This document shows positions 41,671 through 50,945 of a stretch of 64,000 nt of DNA, piece by piece. The notes below the pieces were generated by a model. That model was not told the origin of the DNA, made no database searches, and was given only the letters and a program-made list of their open reading frames with translations. The stretch is taken from NCBI RefSeq assembly GCF_034424625.1, contig NZ_CP139976.1, forward strand, positions 2,418,001-2,482,000. The letters run 5' to 3'. The DNA is from Janthinobacterium lividum (GTDB taxonomy: Bacteria > Pseudomonadota > Gammaproteobacteria > Burkholderiales > Burkholderiaceae_D). How positions within the stretch are numbered: the first letter of the stretch is position 1; each line of letters begins with the position of its first letter. Position numbers and translations under genes: made by a program.

Positions 41671-42047
41671 GCGTTCTCTCCGTGTGCGCCGGCATCGCGG
41701 CTCGCTTGCAGCAGTTGATCGAGGTCCAGGCCCAGGCGGGTGATGTGTTCCAGCAAGGCTGGCCATTCCTCGCGCAGGAAGCGCTCGCGTTCACTGGCCA
41801 GCAATTTGTCGCGGGCGCCTTCCAAGACATACATACCGAGTCCTCTGCGTTTTTCCACCAGGGCATCGTCGACCAGTTCCTGGTAGGCGCGCGAAACCGT
41901 GATGGGATTCAATTGATAGTCGGCCGCCACCTGGCGCACCGAGGGCAAGGCGTCGCCGGACTGCAGCACGCCATCGAGCATCATGCCCACCACCCTGGCC
42001 TTGAGCTGGCGGTAGATGGGGCTATTGTCGTTCCATTCCGCGCTCAT
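41667..42047 (-). CDS. GntR-family regulator, YtrA subfamily
   Basis: A protein of 126 residues starting MSAEWNDNSPIYRQL. The winged helix spans about residues 10-78 (YRQLKARVVGMMLDGVLQSG, then LPSVRQVAADYQLNPITVSR). The short C-terminal helical tail without a ligand domain marks the YtrA subfamily, which usually controls an adjoining ABC transporter operon. It is first in the GntR-ATPase-permease operon and probably represses its own promoter at the TAGTTAACTA dyad. Cell-envelope antibiotics are inducers of YtrA in Bacillus; that cannot be assumed here. Confidence 0.9.
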   Translation of the reverse strand: MSAEWNDNSPIYRQLKARVVGMMLDGVLQSGDALPSVRQVAADYQLNPITVSRAYQELVDDALVEKRRGLGMYVLEGARDKLLASERERFLREEWPALLEHITRLGLDLDQLLQASRDAGAHGENA

Positions 42048-42134
42048 GGGATGCGCTCCCACAAGGGCGGTGCGGTGCGGCGCATAAAAAGTGCTGTAGG
42101 CATCGAAGCTCCGTGATGTATTGAGTTGGTGTTG

Positions 42135-42168
42135 TAGTTAACTATAGCAGTGAAAATATAAATGTCAA
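42135..42168 (-). promoter_or_regulatory. Promoter and operator of the GntR-ABC operon
   Basis: On the minus strand TTGACA (42163-42168) and TATAGT (42141-42146) are 16 bases apart, a near-consensus sigma-70 promoter. The perfect dyad TAGTTAACTA (42135-42144) covers the -10 box and is a likely GntR operator. Confidence 0.7.
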
Positions 42169-42261
42169 CAGTTCGATGATTTCTAATCATGTGGAAACTA
42201 TAATGTTGCGTGTTTGAGAAAATTATTTGATAGCTTCTGGCGAATATCGTCGCCACTGACC

Positions 42262-44529
42262 ATGAAAGCAGCAATGATCAATCGATATGACGAGTTGCAA
42301 AACCTGTTCAGACGCGCCAGCTGTGGCATCGCCCTGCTGGCCGGACTGAGCGCCTGTGGCGGCGGTTCCGGCGGCGGCACGGCCACGCCCGTAGCACCTG
42401 TCGAAACGCCACGATACCTGCTGGGAGGCACGGTCAGCGGCTTGCTGCCAGGCGCCAGCGTCGTGCTGGCAAACGGCGCGGATAAAGTAACCGTCACGGC
42501 CAACGGTGCGTTCAGTTTTGCCGGCAAAGTGGCGGCGGGCGCCAGTTATGAAGGTAAGGTCGACAGCGCCTCCGAGGGGCTAGGCTGCAGCATTGCGCAA
42601 GGCTCTGCGACGATGGGCAATGCTGACGTCAGTACGCTCGCCGTGCGTTGTCTGCCCGTCGTGCTGGCCGGGATGCAGGAGAAAATCCAGCTGCTGGCAG
42701 GTATGGTCAGCGATGCTACTGGGAACTACTATATCGCCGATGCGGGCAATCAAGTGATCCATAAACTGGGTGCCGATGGCACCTTGAGCGTGTATGCAGG
42801 CGTGATGGGCAAGCGTGGCGTAGATGATGGCCCGGTGTCGAGCGCCACGTTTTCCTTTATCGCAGGTTCTCGATTGGCAATTGATCGCCAGGCGAATCTC
42901 TATGTGAGTGACTACTGTCACGCCGTCTTGCGCAAGATCACGCCAGCAGGCATGGTTAGTACGGTTGCCGGCCAGCGGCGCAGCAGTTGTGAGGTTGATG
43001 ATCTTGAGCCGGCCTCTGCGTATGTAGATGGACAGAAGGAGCAAGCCCGTTTTGGCTTGCCTGGCAGCATGGCCATCGATGTGAACGGTGATGTACTGCT
43101 GGTCGATGCACACAAAAATACCATACGCCGCGTCACGGAGAACGGCGTGGTCAGCACTTTGGCGTGGGCATTTGCTCCCATGCCTGAAGTCAATAGCAAC
43201 TATCAAAGCGTGGGCCGATTGGCGATTGATCCTGCTGGAAACGTGTATTTTAGCGATGTGACTGGAGGTTATTTATTCCGCATCCAGAATGGCATAGCGG
43301 TCAAGGTGGCGGGGAACCGCTCGCAGAATTCTTCTGCCGACGGTATCGGTGGCGCTGCCAGCTTTTCCCGCATTCGCGGCATGCAGTTCAACCGCGATGG
43401 CGAGTTACTGCTGGCCGATGGCGGCAGCATTCGGAAAGTGCAGGTAGATGGCAGGGTGAGCACCGTGCTCGGTGCTGGCATGCCTGATGCGAACGGTCAG
43501 GCACCAGGCTTCAAGCAGCTCACTGAAATGGTGCTGGAGCCTTCCGGTGCCATGGTCGTGTATGACCTGGGCCGGCATATGCTGCGCAGGTTGGATCAGG
43601 ATGGAAAGCTGTCGACTCTGACAGCCTTGCCGGGACATATCGGCCTCGTCGATGGCGTTGGCGCTGCGGCGCGCCTGACGTTGGGCTACGCGAGAGCCGT
43701 CGTGGCCGATGGAGCGGGGAATGTCTACCTGGCCGATGATGTCAACAAGGTCATCCGTCGCGTGACGCCCGATGGCCAGGTCAGTATCTTTGCGGGTATT
43801 GCGGGAAAAGACGGCGGGGTCGATGGCGGGCGTGGCACCGCGACCTTGGAGGGGCCGGTGGCCATGGCGTTCGACAAGGAAGGCAACCTGTATTTTGCTG
43901 ACCAGTTCCATGGGCAGCCTCGGCTCGTGTTACGCAAGATTAACAAGCAGGGCGAGGTATCCAGTATTGATTATTTACCAACTTCGCATGGCACGCGCTT
44001 CGCGCTGGCGATAGACCAGCAAAACAATATTTATTGGGTGCACAATGTAGGCAATGGTATCTACCGGCGCCCTCCGGGCGGCGAGTTTGCCCTGTTTATG
44101 TCATACGATAATGCCATGAAGGCACTAAATGGAAAGACAGGCACGCGCGACTATATTTCAGCCGCCAGCCTGACCATCGACCGCCGCGGAGCGCTCTACT
44201 TTGAAGATGTCCAGCATCATGTGATCTTCAAGGTGGCCCAGAATGGGGATGTCAGCCATTTTGCCGGCACTTCCTTGCGGAGCGATGGAAAAGATGGTCC
44301 GCCGGGAACCGGAAGTCTGATGGCTAGTGACTATTTTCCATTGGCAATAGATGCCAACGACAATCTGTACACGGGTGGTCAAGACGGCATACGCAGAATC
44401 GACAGTGCAGGGGTAATTTCTACGACGCAACTAGGCTGGGGTTCTCCTGTACTGAGCACTTTCGCCATTGGCAATGGCGTGCTGTATGGCTTTACCGCGC
44501 AGGCCGTGATCCAGGCACCCTTACCCTAG
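42262..44529 (+). CDS. NHL-repeat beta-propeller lipoprotein
   Basis: A protein of 755 residues starting MKAAMINRYDEL. Residues 25-37 end with the lipobox LSAC followed by GGGSGGG, so the mature protein is lipid-anchored. A small beta domain (about 50-125) may be a carboxypeptidase-regulatory-like or FN3-like fold (RYLLGGTVSGLLPGASVVLA). Then come repeated NHL units such as GNYYIADAGNQVIHKLGADG, GNVYLADDVNKVIRRVTPDG and GNLYFADQFHGQPRLVLRKI, which build a large propeller. NHL proteins bind partners or polysaccharide. It is divergent from the GntR operon, and its end overlaps the DUF72 gene end by 9 bases. Confidence 0.82.
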   Translation: MKAAMINRYDELQNLFRRASCGIALLAGLSACGGGSGGGTATPVAPVETPRYLLGGTVSGLLPGASVVLANGADKVTVTANGAFSFAGKVAAGASYEGKVDSASEGLGCSIAQGSATMGNADVSTLAVRCLPVVLAGMQEKIQLLAGMVSDATGNYYIADAGNQVIHKLGADGTLSVYAGVMGKRGVDDGPVSSATFSFIAGSRLAIDRQANLYVSDYCHAVLRKITPAGMVSTVAGQRRSSCEVDDLEPASAYVDGQKEQARFGLPGSMAIDVNGDVLLVDAHKNTIRRVTENGVVSTLAWAFAPMPEVNSNYQSVGRLAIDPAGNVYFSDVTGGYLFRIQNGIAVKVAGNRSQNSSADGIGGAASFSRIRGMQFNRDGELLLADGGSIRKVQVDGRVSTVLGAGMPDANGQAPGFKQLTEMVLEPSGAMVVYDLGRHMLRRLDQDGKLSTLTALPGHIGLVDGVGAAARLTLGYARAVVADGAGNVYLADDVNKVIRRVTPDGQVSIFAGIAGKDGGVDGGRGTATLEGPVAMAFDKEGNLYFADQFHGQPRLVLRKINKQGEVSSIDYLPTSHGTRFALAIDQQNNIYWVHNVGNGIYRRPPGGEFALFMSYDNAMKALNGKTGTRDYISAASLTIDRRGALYFEDVQHHVIFKVAQNGDVSHFAGTSLRSDGKDGPPGTGSLMASDYFPLAIDANDNLYTGGQDGIRRIDSAGVISTTQLGWGSPVLSTFAIGNGVLYGFTAQAVIQAPLP

Positions 44530-45270
44530 GGAAGCAATTGCACGGCTGGCGCCCCCCCTCAGCCGCGCCTGCAAATCCAGCGCATTGAACAGGGCGGCCC
44601 CGGCCGCCGTGTTGTCGAAGATGCACCAGCTGTCCGCATGCGCTGGTGTGTGCAATTCAGCGGCCAGCGCCGTGAGGTAGTCGGCCCGGTAGTCGGAATA
44701 ATATATTTTCGGGCTGCCGTGCAGGCGCAGGTAGGCCACGCTGGTCGTCGGTACGTGCGGCCCCGGCTGTCCCGCAGGCGGATCGGCGCGCACGCGCGTG
44801 ATGCGCTGCATCGTTAACAGCTCGGTTGCGCCTGCCTCGAACCAGCTGGGATGGCGCGCTTCGCACGCGAGCATGCCGTCGAAGCGCTGGCGCAGGGCAA
44901 GGAAAAATGCGGCGGCCACGTCCGCCTCGAAACGCAGGCTGGGCGGCAGCTGCACCAGCACGCAGCCCAGTTTATTCCCCAGTTGCATGACTTCTCCCGC
45001 AAAGCGTTCCAGTTCGGCTGCACAGTCGCACAAGCGCCGCTCGTGCGTGATGCTGCGTGGTAATTTCACGCTGAAGCGGAAATGGGCGGGCACGCTGTCG
45101 GCCCAGCGCGCGTAAGTGGCGCTCTGGTGCGGGCGGTAGAACGAGCTGTTGATTTCCACGCAGGGCAAGACCTGGGCATAGCGCTGCAGATGGCTGCCAT
45201 CGAGGGGGAAGTGGCTGGCGGCGGCGCTGGATAGGCTCCAGCCGGCCGTGCCGATGTAAACAGTGTGCAT
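44521..45270 (-). CDS. DUF72 (YecE-like) protein
   Basis: A protein of 249 residues. The family pattern is visible: IGTAGWSLSS, then CVEINSSFYRPHQSATYARW, then FRFSVKLPRSITHERRL, then VLVQLPPSLRFEADVAAAFF. DUF72 proteins have a TIM-barrel-like fold with unknown activity. The length is normal for the family. It is transcribed toward the NHL gene (convergent overlap of 9 bases) and has no obvious functional partner. Confidence 0.87.
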   Translation of the reverse strand: MHTVYIGTAGWSLSSAAASHFPLDGSHLQRYAQVLPCVEINSSFYRPHQSATYARWADSVPAHFRFSVKLPRSITHERRLCDCAAELERFAGEVMQLGNKLGCVLVQLPPSLRFEADVAAAFFLALRQRFDGMLACEARHPSWFEAGATELLTMQRITRVRADPPAGQPGPHVPTTSVAYLRLHGSPKIYYSDYRADYLTALAAELHTPAHADSWCIFDNTAAGAALFNALDLQARLRGGASRAIASLG

Positions 45271-45339
45271 GGCGCCATTACAGCAGGGCCAGTCGGGCGC
45301 GGCTATCGGACAAACGCCCGTGCGGCAGTCGGTGCAAGC

Positions 45340-46101
45340 CTAGTCGATGATGTCGCCGTTCAAGTCGTGGCGCGTGATGTTGCCGCGCGCATCGATGGCG
45401 ATCCAGCCGCCGCGCGGCTGTTGCGGCGGCGTCACGTCGCATTCCCAGTCGGGCAAGACATAGCGCAAGGTATTGTCGACCTGGTGCAGGGCAGGGCGGT
45501 GCGTGTGGCCGTGGATCATGACGGTGCTCGCGTGTTCGGCAAATACTTGCGCGACAGCATCGGGCGTGACATCCATGATGTCCATGGATTTTTCGCCATT
45601 ATGCTGGCGGCTGCTCTGACGCAATCCGTCGATGATGGCCTTGCGCTGCGTCAGCGGCATGGAGAGGAACTGTTTTTGCCAGGCGGGCTGGCGTACCATG
45701 GCGCGAAACTCCATGTAGCTGACGTCTTTCGTGCATTCGGCGTCGCCATGCAGCAAGACGATGCGCTGGCCGGCAATCGTGGCCACGTGCGGTTCGCTGA
45801 GCAGGGTGGCGCCGGCGGCGGCGGCAAAGCCGGAGCCGACGAGAAAGTCGCGGTTGCCGGCGATCCAATAGACGTGCACGCCCGCATCGCTGACGGCGCG
45901 GATGGCGGCCGTCATGCGCGCGTTGAACGGGTCTTCCAGGTCATCGTCGCCGGCCCAGTATTCGAACAGGTCGCCTAATAGATACAGCGCTTGCGCATAT
46001 TGCGCATGATGTTCCAGGAAAGAAAGAAACGCCGCGCTGGTGCGCGGGTGCGAGCTCTGCAGATGCAGGTCGGAAATAAAGAGTGCGGCAGGCATTGTCA
46101 T
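45340..46101 (-). CDS. lpxH: UDP-2,3-diacylglucosamine diphosphatase LpxH
   Basis: A protein of 253 residues of the calcineurin-like metallophosphatase class. The metal-binding motifs are seen in order: FISDLHL, LLGDLFEYWAGDDD, AGNRDFL, LLHGDAEC and IHGHTHRPALH. LpxH hydrolyses UDP-diacylglucosamine to lipid X in lipid A synthesis at the inner membrane. The gene order lpxH-ppiB-ppiA with divergent cysS is typical for these bacteria. The start MTMPAAL could also be two codons later; either gives a complete enzyme. Confidence 0.95.
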   Translation of the reverse strand: MTMPAALFISDLHLQSSHPRTSAAFLSFLEHHAQYAQALYLLGDLFEYWAGDDDLEDPFNARMTAAIRAVSDAGVHVYWIAGNRDFLVGSGFAAAAGATLLSEPHVATIAGQRIVLLHGDAECTKDVSYMEFRAMVRQPAWQKQFLSMPLTQRKAIIDGLRQSSRQHNGEKSMDIMDVTPDAVAQVFAEHASTVMIHGHTHRPALHQVDNTLRYVLPDWECDVTPPQQPRGGWIAIDARGNITRHDLNGDIID

Positions 46102-46181
46102 CGTTCAACGCTCCCAAAAAGTGAAGTGCATGGAGAGGCGAAAACGCTGCAATGCCTGTTATTCATGATGCCAGAGCCTGA

Positions 46182-46673
46182 TTAAGCGGCTTCGACCTTT
46201 TCGATGATCACGTCCGTCACTGGCACATCGGCGAACATGCCGGCGCGCGAGGTTTTTACGGCGCGGATGGCGTCGACGACTTCCTTGCCTTCGGTGACTT
46301 TACCGAATACGGCGTAGCCCCAGCCGTCCTGGCCTGGATAGTCGAGGAAGCTGTTGTTCTTGATGTTGATGAAGAACTGGGCCGATGCCGAATGCGGATC
46401 CGACGTGCGGGCCATGGCCAGCGTGTAGGTATCGTTTTTCAGGCCGTTCTTGGCTTCGTTTTCCACGGTGGTGTCGGCAGGCTTCTGTTTCATGCCTGGC
46501 TCGAAACCGCCGCCCTGGATCATGAAGCCGTCGATGACGCGGTGGAAAATCGTGTTGTCGTAGTGACCGGCTTTCATGTAGGCCAGAAAGTTGGCAACCG
46601 TTTTCGGCGCTTTCTCGGCGTCCAGTTCAGCGGTGATCTTGCCCAGATTGGTGGTGATGATGACGGAGGTCAT
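46182..46673 (-). CDS. ppiB: Cytoplasmic cyclophilin-type peptidyl-prolyl isomerase
   Basis: A protein of 163 residues with AAGGA before its start and no signal peptide. The cyclophilin core is complete: [50 protein letters not shown], and VFGKVTEGKEVVDAI. It catalyses proline cis-trans isomerisation in the cytoplasm. It lies 73 bases downstream of the periplasmic homologue and is probably made from the same region by duplication. The two proteins are clearly similar. Confidence 0.93.
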   Translation of the reverse strand: MTSVIITTNLGKITAELDAEKAPKTVANFLAYMKAGHYDNTIFHRVIDGFMIQGGGFEPGMKQKPADTTVENEAKNGLKNDTYTLAMARTSDPHSASAQFFINIKNNSFLDYPGQDGWGYAVFGKVTEGKEVVDAIRAVKTSRAGMFADVPVTDVIIEKVEAA

Positions 46674-46746
46674 GATAATCCTTAATAAATTGGATGAATA
46701 ATTGATTCAGTGGCGCCAACCAGGCCGGCGCCGCAAAAACGCTATT

Positions 46747-47376
46747 TTACAGTTTTGCGGGCGCGGACTTGAGTAAAGTCGCCGATTCGATCACCACGGG
46801 GGTGACCGGCACGTTCTGGTGCGGGCCCTTGTCGGCTACCGGCACGGCCTTGATCTTGTCGACCACGTCCATGCCGCTGACGACTTTGCCGAACACCGTG
46901 TAGCCGAAGCCGTCGCGGCCAGGGTAGTCAAGCGCGCCATTGTCGTTGACGTTGATGAAGAATTGCGCGGTGGCCGAATGCGGGTCGCCCGTGCGCGCCA
47001 TGGCGATGCTGTAGGTGACGTTTTGCAAGCCGTTTTGCGCTTCATTCTTGATCGGCGCCTTGGTGGCTTTCTGTTTCATGTTCTTGTCGAAGCCGCCGCC
47101 CTGTATCATGAAGCCGTCGATGACGCGGTGAAACACGGTGCCCTTGTAATAACCGCTGTTGACGTACTGCAGGAAGTTGGCCACGCTTTTCGGCGCTTTT
47201 TCCTGGTCCAGTTCCAGCACGATCTCGCCCATGCTGGTTTTCAGGGCCACGTGGGGCGTCGGGTCGAGGGCGGTCGCCGGAGCGGCTGCCACGACGGCGC
47301 TGCCCAGGGTCAGGCCGGCAAACAGGGTGCAAAAGCGGGCCAGGAAAGACAGGCGTTTCGATTTAATTTCTTGCAT
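46747..47376 (-). CDS. ppiA: Periplasmic cyclophilin-type peptidyl-prolyl isomerase
   Basis: A protein of 209 residues. Residues 1-36 form a signal peptide ([20 protein letters not shown], ending AAPATA), so it acts in the periplasm on exported proteins. The cyclophilin body includes [36 protein letters not shown] and [16 protein letters not shown]. It is divergent from cysS. PpiA assists folding of secreted and outer-membrane proteins, though it is seldom essential. Confidence 0.92.
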   Translation of the reverse strand: MQEIKSKRLSFLARFCTLFAGLTLGSAVVAAAPATALDPTPHVALKTSMGEIVLELDQEKAPKSVANFLQYVNSGYYKGTVFHRVIDGFMIQGGGFDKNMKQKATKAPIKNEAQNGLQNVTYSIAMARTGDPHSATAQFFINVNDNGALDYPGRDGFGYTVFGKVVSGMDVVDKIKAVPVADKGPHQNVPVTPVVIESATLLKSAPAKL

Positions 47377-47654
47377 GAAGGCGTCCTTGATCGTTATTTT
47401 TCTTTAAACTTGCGTTGTTGCCAAAAGAAGTGAGTTTCGGTTGAACATCGTAAAAACCTGATTCATATCGGGCCAGTATGGTTTTTATCAATGTTATACT
47501 TGACCGCTAACGCCCTAATTCTAACAAACAAGAACAACAATATAGCGGGTCGTACAGTCTCGGCGCACACGGCAGTTCAGTGGCGCGGCACCCCTGGTGT
47601 CCGCGCCTGTCTGTCGTTTTGCCAGGCTGGCGGCCGCTCCACTTGCAAAGCACG

Positions 47655-49052
47655 ATGAGCAATTTAAAGATTTACAACACCCTGGCTCGCGAAAAGCAGG
47701 TATTCGTCCCGATGGAAGCAGGCAAGGTACGCATGTACGTTTGCGGCATGACCATCTACGATTATTGCCATATCGGCCATGCGCGCATGATGATGGCGTT
47801 CGATGTCATCTACCGGTGGCTGAAGGCGTCCGGTTTCGATGTCACCTATGTGCGCAACATTACGGACATCGACGACAAGATCATCCGCCGCGCCGTGGAA
47901 AACGGCGAGACGATTTCCCAGCTGACGACGCGTTTCACCCAGTACATGGATGAAGACACGGCCGCGCTGGGCATCCTGACGCCCGACCACACGCCGCGCG
48001 CCACTGAATACGTGCCGCAGATGCTGCGCCTGATCGAACAGCTGGAAGCCAAGGATCTGGCCTACCAGGGCGCGGATGGTGACGTGAACTATGCCGTGCG
48101 CAACTTCCCCCACTACGGCAAGCTGTCGGGCAAGTCGCTCGACGATCTGCGCGCGGGCGAGCGCGTCGACGTGAACACGGGCAAGCGCGATCCGCTCGAC
48201 TTCGTGCTGTGGAAGTCGTCGAAGGAATCCGAGCCGGAAGAAGTGAAATGGGATTCGAAGTGGGGCAAGGGCCGTCCGGGCTGGCATATCGAGTGCTCGG
48301 CCATGTCTTGCGCCTTGCTCGGTGAACAGTTCGATATCCATGGCGGCGGCGCGGATTTGCAATTCCCGCACCACGAAAACGAGATCGCCCAATCCGAAGG
48401 CGCATTCGGCCATACCAGCGTGAATTACTGGATACATAACGGTTTCGTGCGCCTGGACAATGAAAAAATGTCCAAGTCGCTCGGCAACTTCTTCACCATC
48501 CGCGAAGTGCTGCAAAAGTTCGATGCCGAGGTGATCCGCTTCTTCATCCTGCGCGCGCACTACCGCAGCCCCCTGAATTACTCGGACGTGCACCTCGATG
48601 ACGCGCGCCTGTCCCTGACCCGCTTGTACACGGCGCTGGCCGACGTGGCGGTGGAAGAGGGCGCCATCGACTGGAGCGAAGCGCATGCCGTGCGCGTGCG
48701 CGAAGCCATGGACGACGACTTCAACACGCCGCTGGCCGTGGCGGCCCTGTTCGACCTGGCAACGGAAGTCAACAAGCACAAAACCCCAGCCCTGGCGCGT
48801 CAACTGAAGGGCCTGGCAGGCGTATTCGGCTTGCTCGAACGCACGCCGCAGCAATTCCTGCAAGCGACCGTCGGCGCTGCCGCCGGTGGACAGGACGAGG
48901 CGGCCGGCATCGAAGCGGCCATCGCGGCGCGCAGCGCGGCGAAGAAGGCGCGCGACTTTGCCCAGTCCGACAAGATCCGTGCCGAGCTGCTGGCGGCGGG
49001 CATCATTCTTGAAGACAAGCCTGACGGCTCGACCAACTGGCGCCGCGCATGA
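47655..49052 (+). CDS. cysS: Cysteinyl-tRNA synthetase
   Basis: A protein of 465 residues from MSNLKIYNT; an upstream extension of 25 residues is in frame but outside the family. Zinc-binding Cys30 and the HIGH box (CHIGHAR, residues 38-44) open the Rossmann fold, and [10 protein letters not shown] lies near residue 275. The C-terminal DALR-type helical domain ([20 protein letters not shown]) is present. It charges tRNA-Cys. The gene overlaps the DNA glycosylase gene by 4 bases, making a cysS-glycosylase-accA cluster. Confidence 0.97.
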   Translation: MSNLKIYNTLAREKQVFVPMEAGKVRMYVCGMTIYDYCHIGHARMMMAFDVIYRWLKASGFDVTYVRNITDIDDKIIRRAVENGETISQLTTRFTQYMDEDTAALGILTPDHTPRATEYVPQMLRLIEQLEAKDLAYQGADGDVNYAVRNFPHYGKLSGKSLDDLRAGERVDVNTGKRDPLDFVLWKSSKESEPEEVKWDSKWGKGRPGWHIECSAMSCALLGEQFDIHGGGADLQFPHHENEIAQSEGAFGHTSVNYWIHNGFVRLDNEKMSKSLGNFFTIREVLQKFDAEVIRFFILRAHYRSPLNYSDVHLDDARLSLTRLYTALADVAVEEGAIDWSEAHAVRVREAMDDDFNTPLAVAALFDLATEVNKHKTPALARQLKGLAGVFGLLERTPQQFLQATVGAAAGGQDEAAGIEAAIAARSAAKKARDFAQSDKIRAELLAAGIILEDKPDGSTNWRRA

Positions 49053-49771
49053 TGCCAATGTCCAGGGAAAACGGGGAAGCGCCCAAGGTGACGGAATTGG
49101 CGCAAGTGATCCAGGTGCCGCACTACTGGGAAGAGGCGAAGATCGAGCTGATGAAGCGCGACCGCATCATGAAAAAGCTTATCCCGCAATTTGGCGACCT
49201 GCACCTGGTCGGCCATAGCGACCCGTTTACCACCCTGGCCCGTTCGCTGGTGGGGCAGCAGATCACGCCCAAGGCGGCGGATGCCGCCTGGAAAAAGCTG
49301 TTGCTGGCTTGCCCGAAATGCACGCCCTCGCAAGTGTTGAAGGCGGGCGCCGAGCAGCTGTCCGCCTGTGGCTTGTCCAAACGCAAGACCGAATACATCC
49401 TCGACCTGGCTGACCATTTCAAGGCCAAACGCGTGCACGCGAGCCAGTGGGACCAGATGGATGACGAAGCCGTCATCGCCGAACTGGTGCAGATCCGCGG
49501 CATCGGCCGCTGGACAGCCGAGATGTTTCTGATATTTAATCTGCTCCGGCCGAATGTCTTGCCGCTCGACGACCCCGGTTTGATCCAGGGCATCAGCGTC
49601 AATTATTTCTCCGGCGAACCAGTTTCCCGCAGCGATGCGCGCGAGGTTTCCGCCAATTGGGAACCGTGGCGCACCGTGGCGACGTGGTATTTGTGGCGCA
49701 GTCTCGACCCTGCAGCCGCCCCTGCCGCACCCGATGCAGCCCCCGGCGCACCAGCCGGTACGGTAAAATAA
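49049..49771 (+). CDS. DNA-3-methyladenine glycosylase (HhH-GPD, AlkA-like)
   Basis: A protein of 240 residues starting MMPMSREN. The helix-hairpin-helix-GPD motif is complete: [17 protein letters not shown], with the catalytic Asp in [11 protein letters not shown]. The N-terminal part [20 protein letters not shown] is typical of the AlkA-like bacterial branch. It removes alkylated bases such as 3-methyladenine. A low-complexity tail ([18 protein letters not shown]) ends the protein. The start overlaps the cysS stop, so they are translated together. No Ada or LexA site is seen upstream. Confidence 0.9.
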   Translation: MMPMSRENGEAPKVTELAQVIQVPHYWEEAKIELMKRDRIMKKLIPQFGDLHLVGHSDPFTTLARSLVGQQITPKAADAAWKKLLLACPKCTPSQVLKAGAEQLSACGLSKRKTEYILDLADHFKAKRVHASQWDQMDDEAVIAELVQIRGIGRWTAEMFLIFNLLRPNVLPLDDPGLIQGISVNYFSGEPVSRSDAREVSANWEPWRTVATWYLWRSLDPAAAPAAPDAAPGAPAGTVK

Positions 49772-49825
49772 ACATAGATGACGCCGCGCGCCCTGGCGCC
49801 GTGGCCGGTAAAACCTGGAGGTACA

Positions 49826-50800
49826 ATGACTAAAACGACTTTCCTCAATTTTGAACAGCCGATCGCGGAACTCGATTCCAAGATCGAAGAGTTGCGCTTC
49901 GTGCAAGACGATTCGGCCGTCGACATCTCGGAAGAGATCGACCGCCTGGCCAAGAAGAGCCAGCAGCTGACCAAGGATATCTACGCCAAGCTGACGCCTT
50001 GGCAAGTGGCGCAGATCGCGCGCCACCCGCAGCGCCCCTACACCATGGATTACGTGAATGAAATCTTTACTGATTTCCACGAATTGCATGGCGACCGCAG
50101 CTACGCGGACGATCTGTCCGTCGTCGGCGGCCTGGCCCGCTTCAACGGCCAGCCGTGCATGGTCATCGGCCACCAGAAGGGCCGTGACACGAAAGAGCGC
50201 GCCATGCGCAATTTCGGCATGCCGAAACCGGAAGGCTACCGCAAGGCCATGCGCCTGATGAAAGTGGCTGAAAAATTCAACTTGCCCATCTTCACTTTCG
50301 TTGACACGCCGGGCGCCTTCCCCGGCATCGATGCGGAAGAGCGCGGCCAGTCGGAAGCCATCGGCCACAACCTGTACGTGATGGCCGAACTCAAAGTGCC
50401 GCTGATCGCCACCATCATCGGTGAAGGCGGTTCCGGCGGCGCGCTGGCGATCGCCGTGGGCGATGCCGTGCTGATGCTGCAATACTCGACGTATGCCGTG
50501 ATTTCGCCGGAAGGCTGCGCCTCGATCCTGTGGAAGAGCGCCGAGCGCGCCTCCGACGCGGCCGAAGCGCTGGGCCTGACGGCGCACCGCCTGAAAGCCA
50601 TGGGCCTGATCGACAAGATCATCAACGAACCGCTGGGCGGCGCCCACCGCGATCCGAAACAGATGGCCACCTTGCTGAAACGCGCACTGGCCGACACCCT
50701 GCGCCAGTTCCACGGCATGAAAACCAAGGACTTGCTGGCCGCGCGCCATGAAAAACTGCTGAGCTACGGCAAGTTCAAGGAAACCACGCCGAGCGAGTAA
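49826..50800 (+). CDS. accA: Acetyl-CoA carboxylase carboxyltransferase subunit alpha
   Basis: A protein of 324 residues with TGGAGG just ahead of its ATG. The family start [17 protein letters not shown] is conserved. The crotonase-like core has [40 protein letters not shown] and [16 protein letters not shown], with the two glycine-rich oxyanion segments. It transfers the carboxyl group from carboxybiotin to acetyl-CoA with AccD to start fatty acid synthesis. Its position after cysS and the glycosylase is the usual one in the family Oxalobacteraceae (my recollection). Confidence 0.97.
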   Translation: MTKTTFLNFEQPIAELDSKIEELRFVQDDSAVDISEEIDRLAKKSQQLTKDIYAKLTPWQVAQIARHPQRPYTMDYVNEIFTDFHELHGDRSYADDLSVVGGLARFNGQPCMVIGHQKGRDTKERAMRNFGMPKPEGYRKAMRLMKVAEKFNLPIFTFVDTPGAFPGIDAEERGQSEAIGHNLYVMAELKVPLIATIIGEGGSGGALAIAVGDAVLMLQYSTYAVISPEGCASILWKSAERASDAAEALGLTAHRLKAMGLIDKIINEPLGGAHRDPKQMATLLKRALADTLRQFHGMKTKDLLAARHEKLLSYGKFKETTPSE

Positions 50801-50820
50801 GTCATCGCCGGTCGGCGTAG

Positions 50821-50861
50821 GTCGGCTTAGCGCAGCGTAAGCCGACAAGACGTAAGCCGAC
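50821..50861. repeat. Intergenic palindrome of the GTCGG-TTA family
   Basis: GTCGGCTTA (50821-50829) pairs with TAAGCCGAC (50838-50846), and a second TAAGCCGAC copy follows at 50853-50861. The arms match the pair at 11650-11738 except for the central base. It lies between accA and tilS and may end the accA transcript. Confidence 0.6.
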
Positions 50862-50945
50862 AAGATAGTAAAACACCAGGGACAGTCCGCTAAACGACAC
50901 CATCCGTTTAGCCGCCTGTCCCTCTTTGCATTCCCGGAGTCCACA

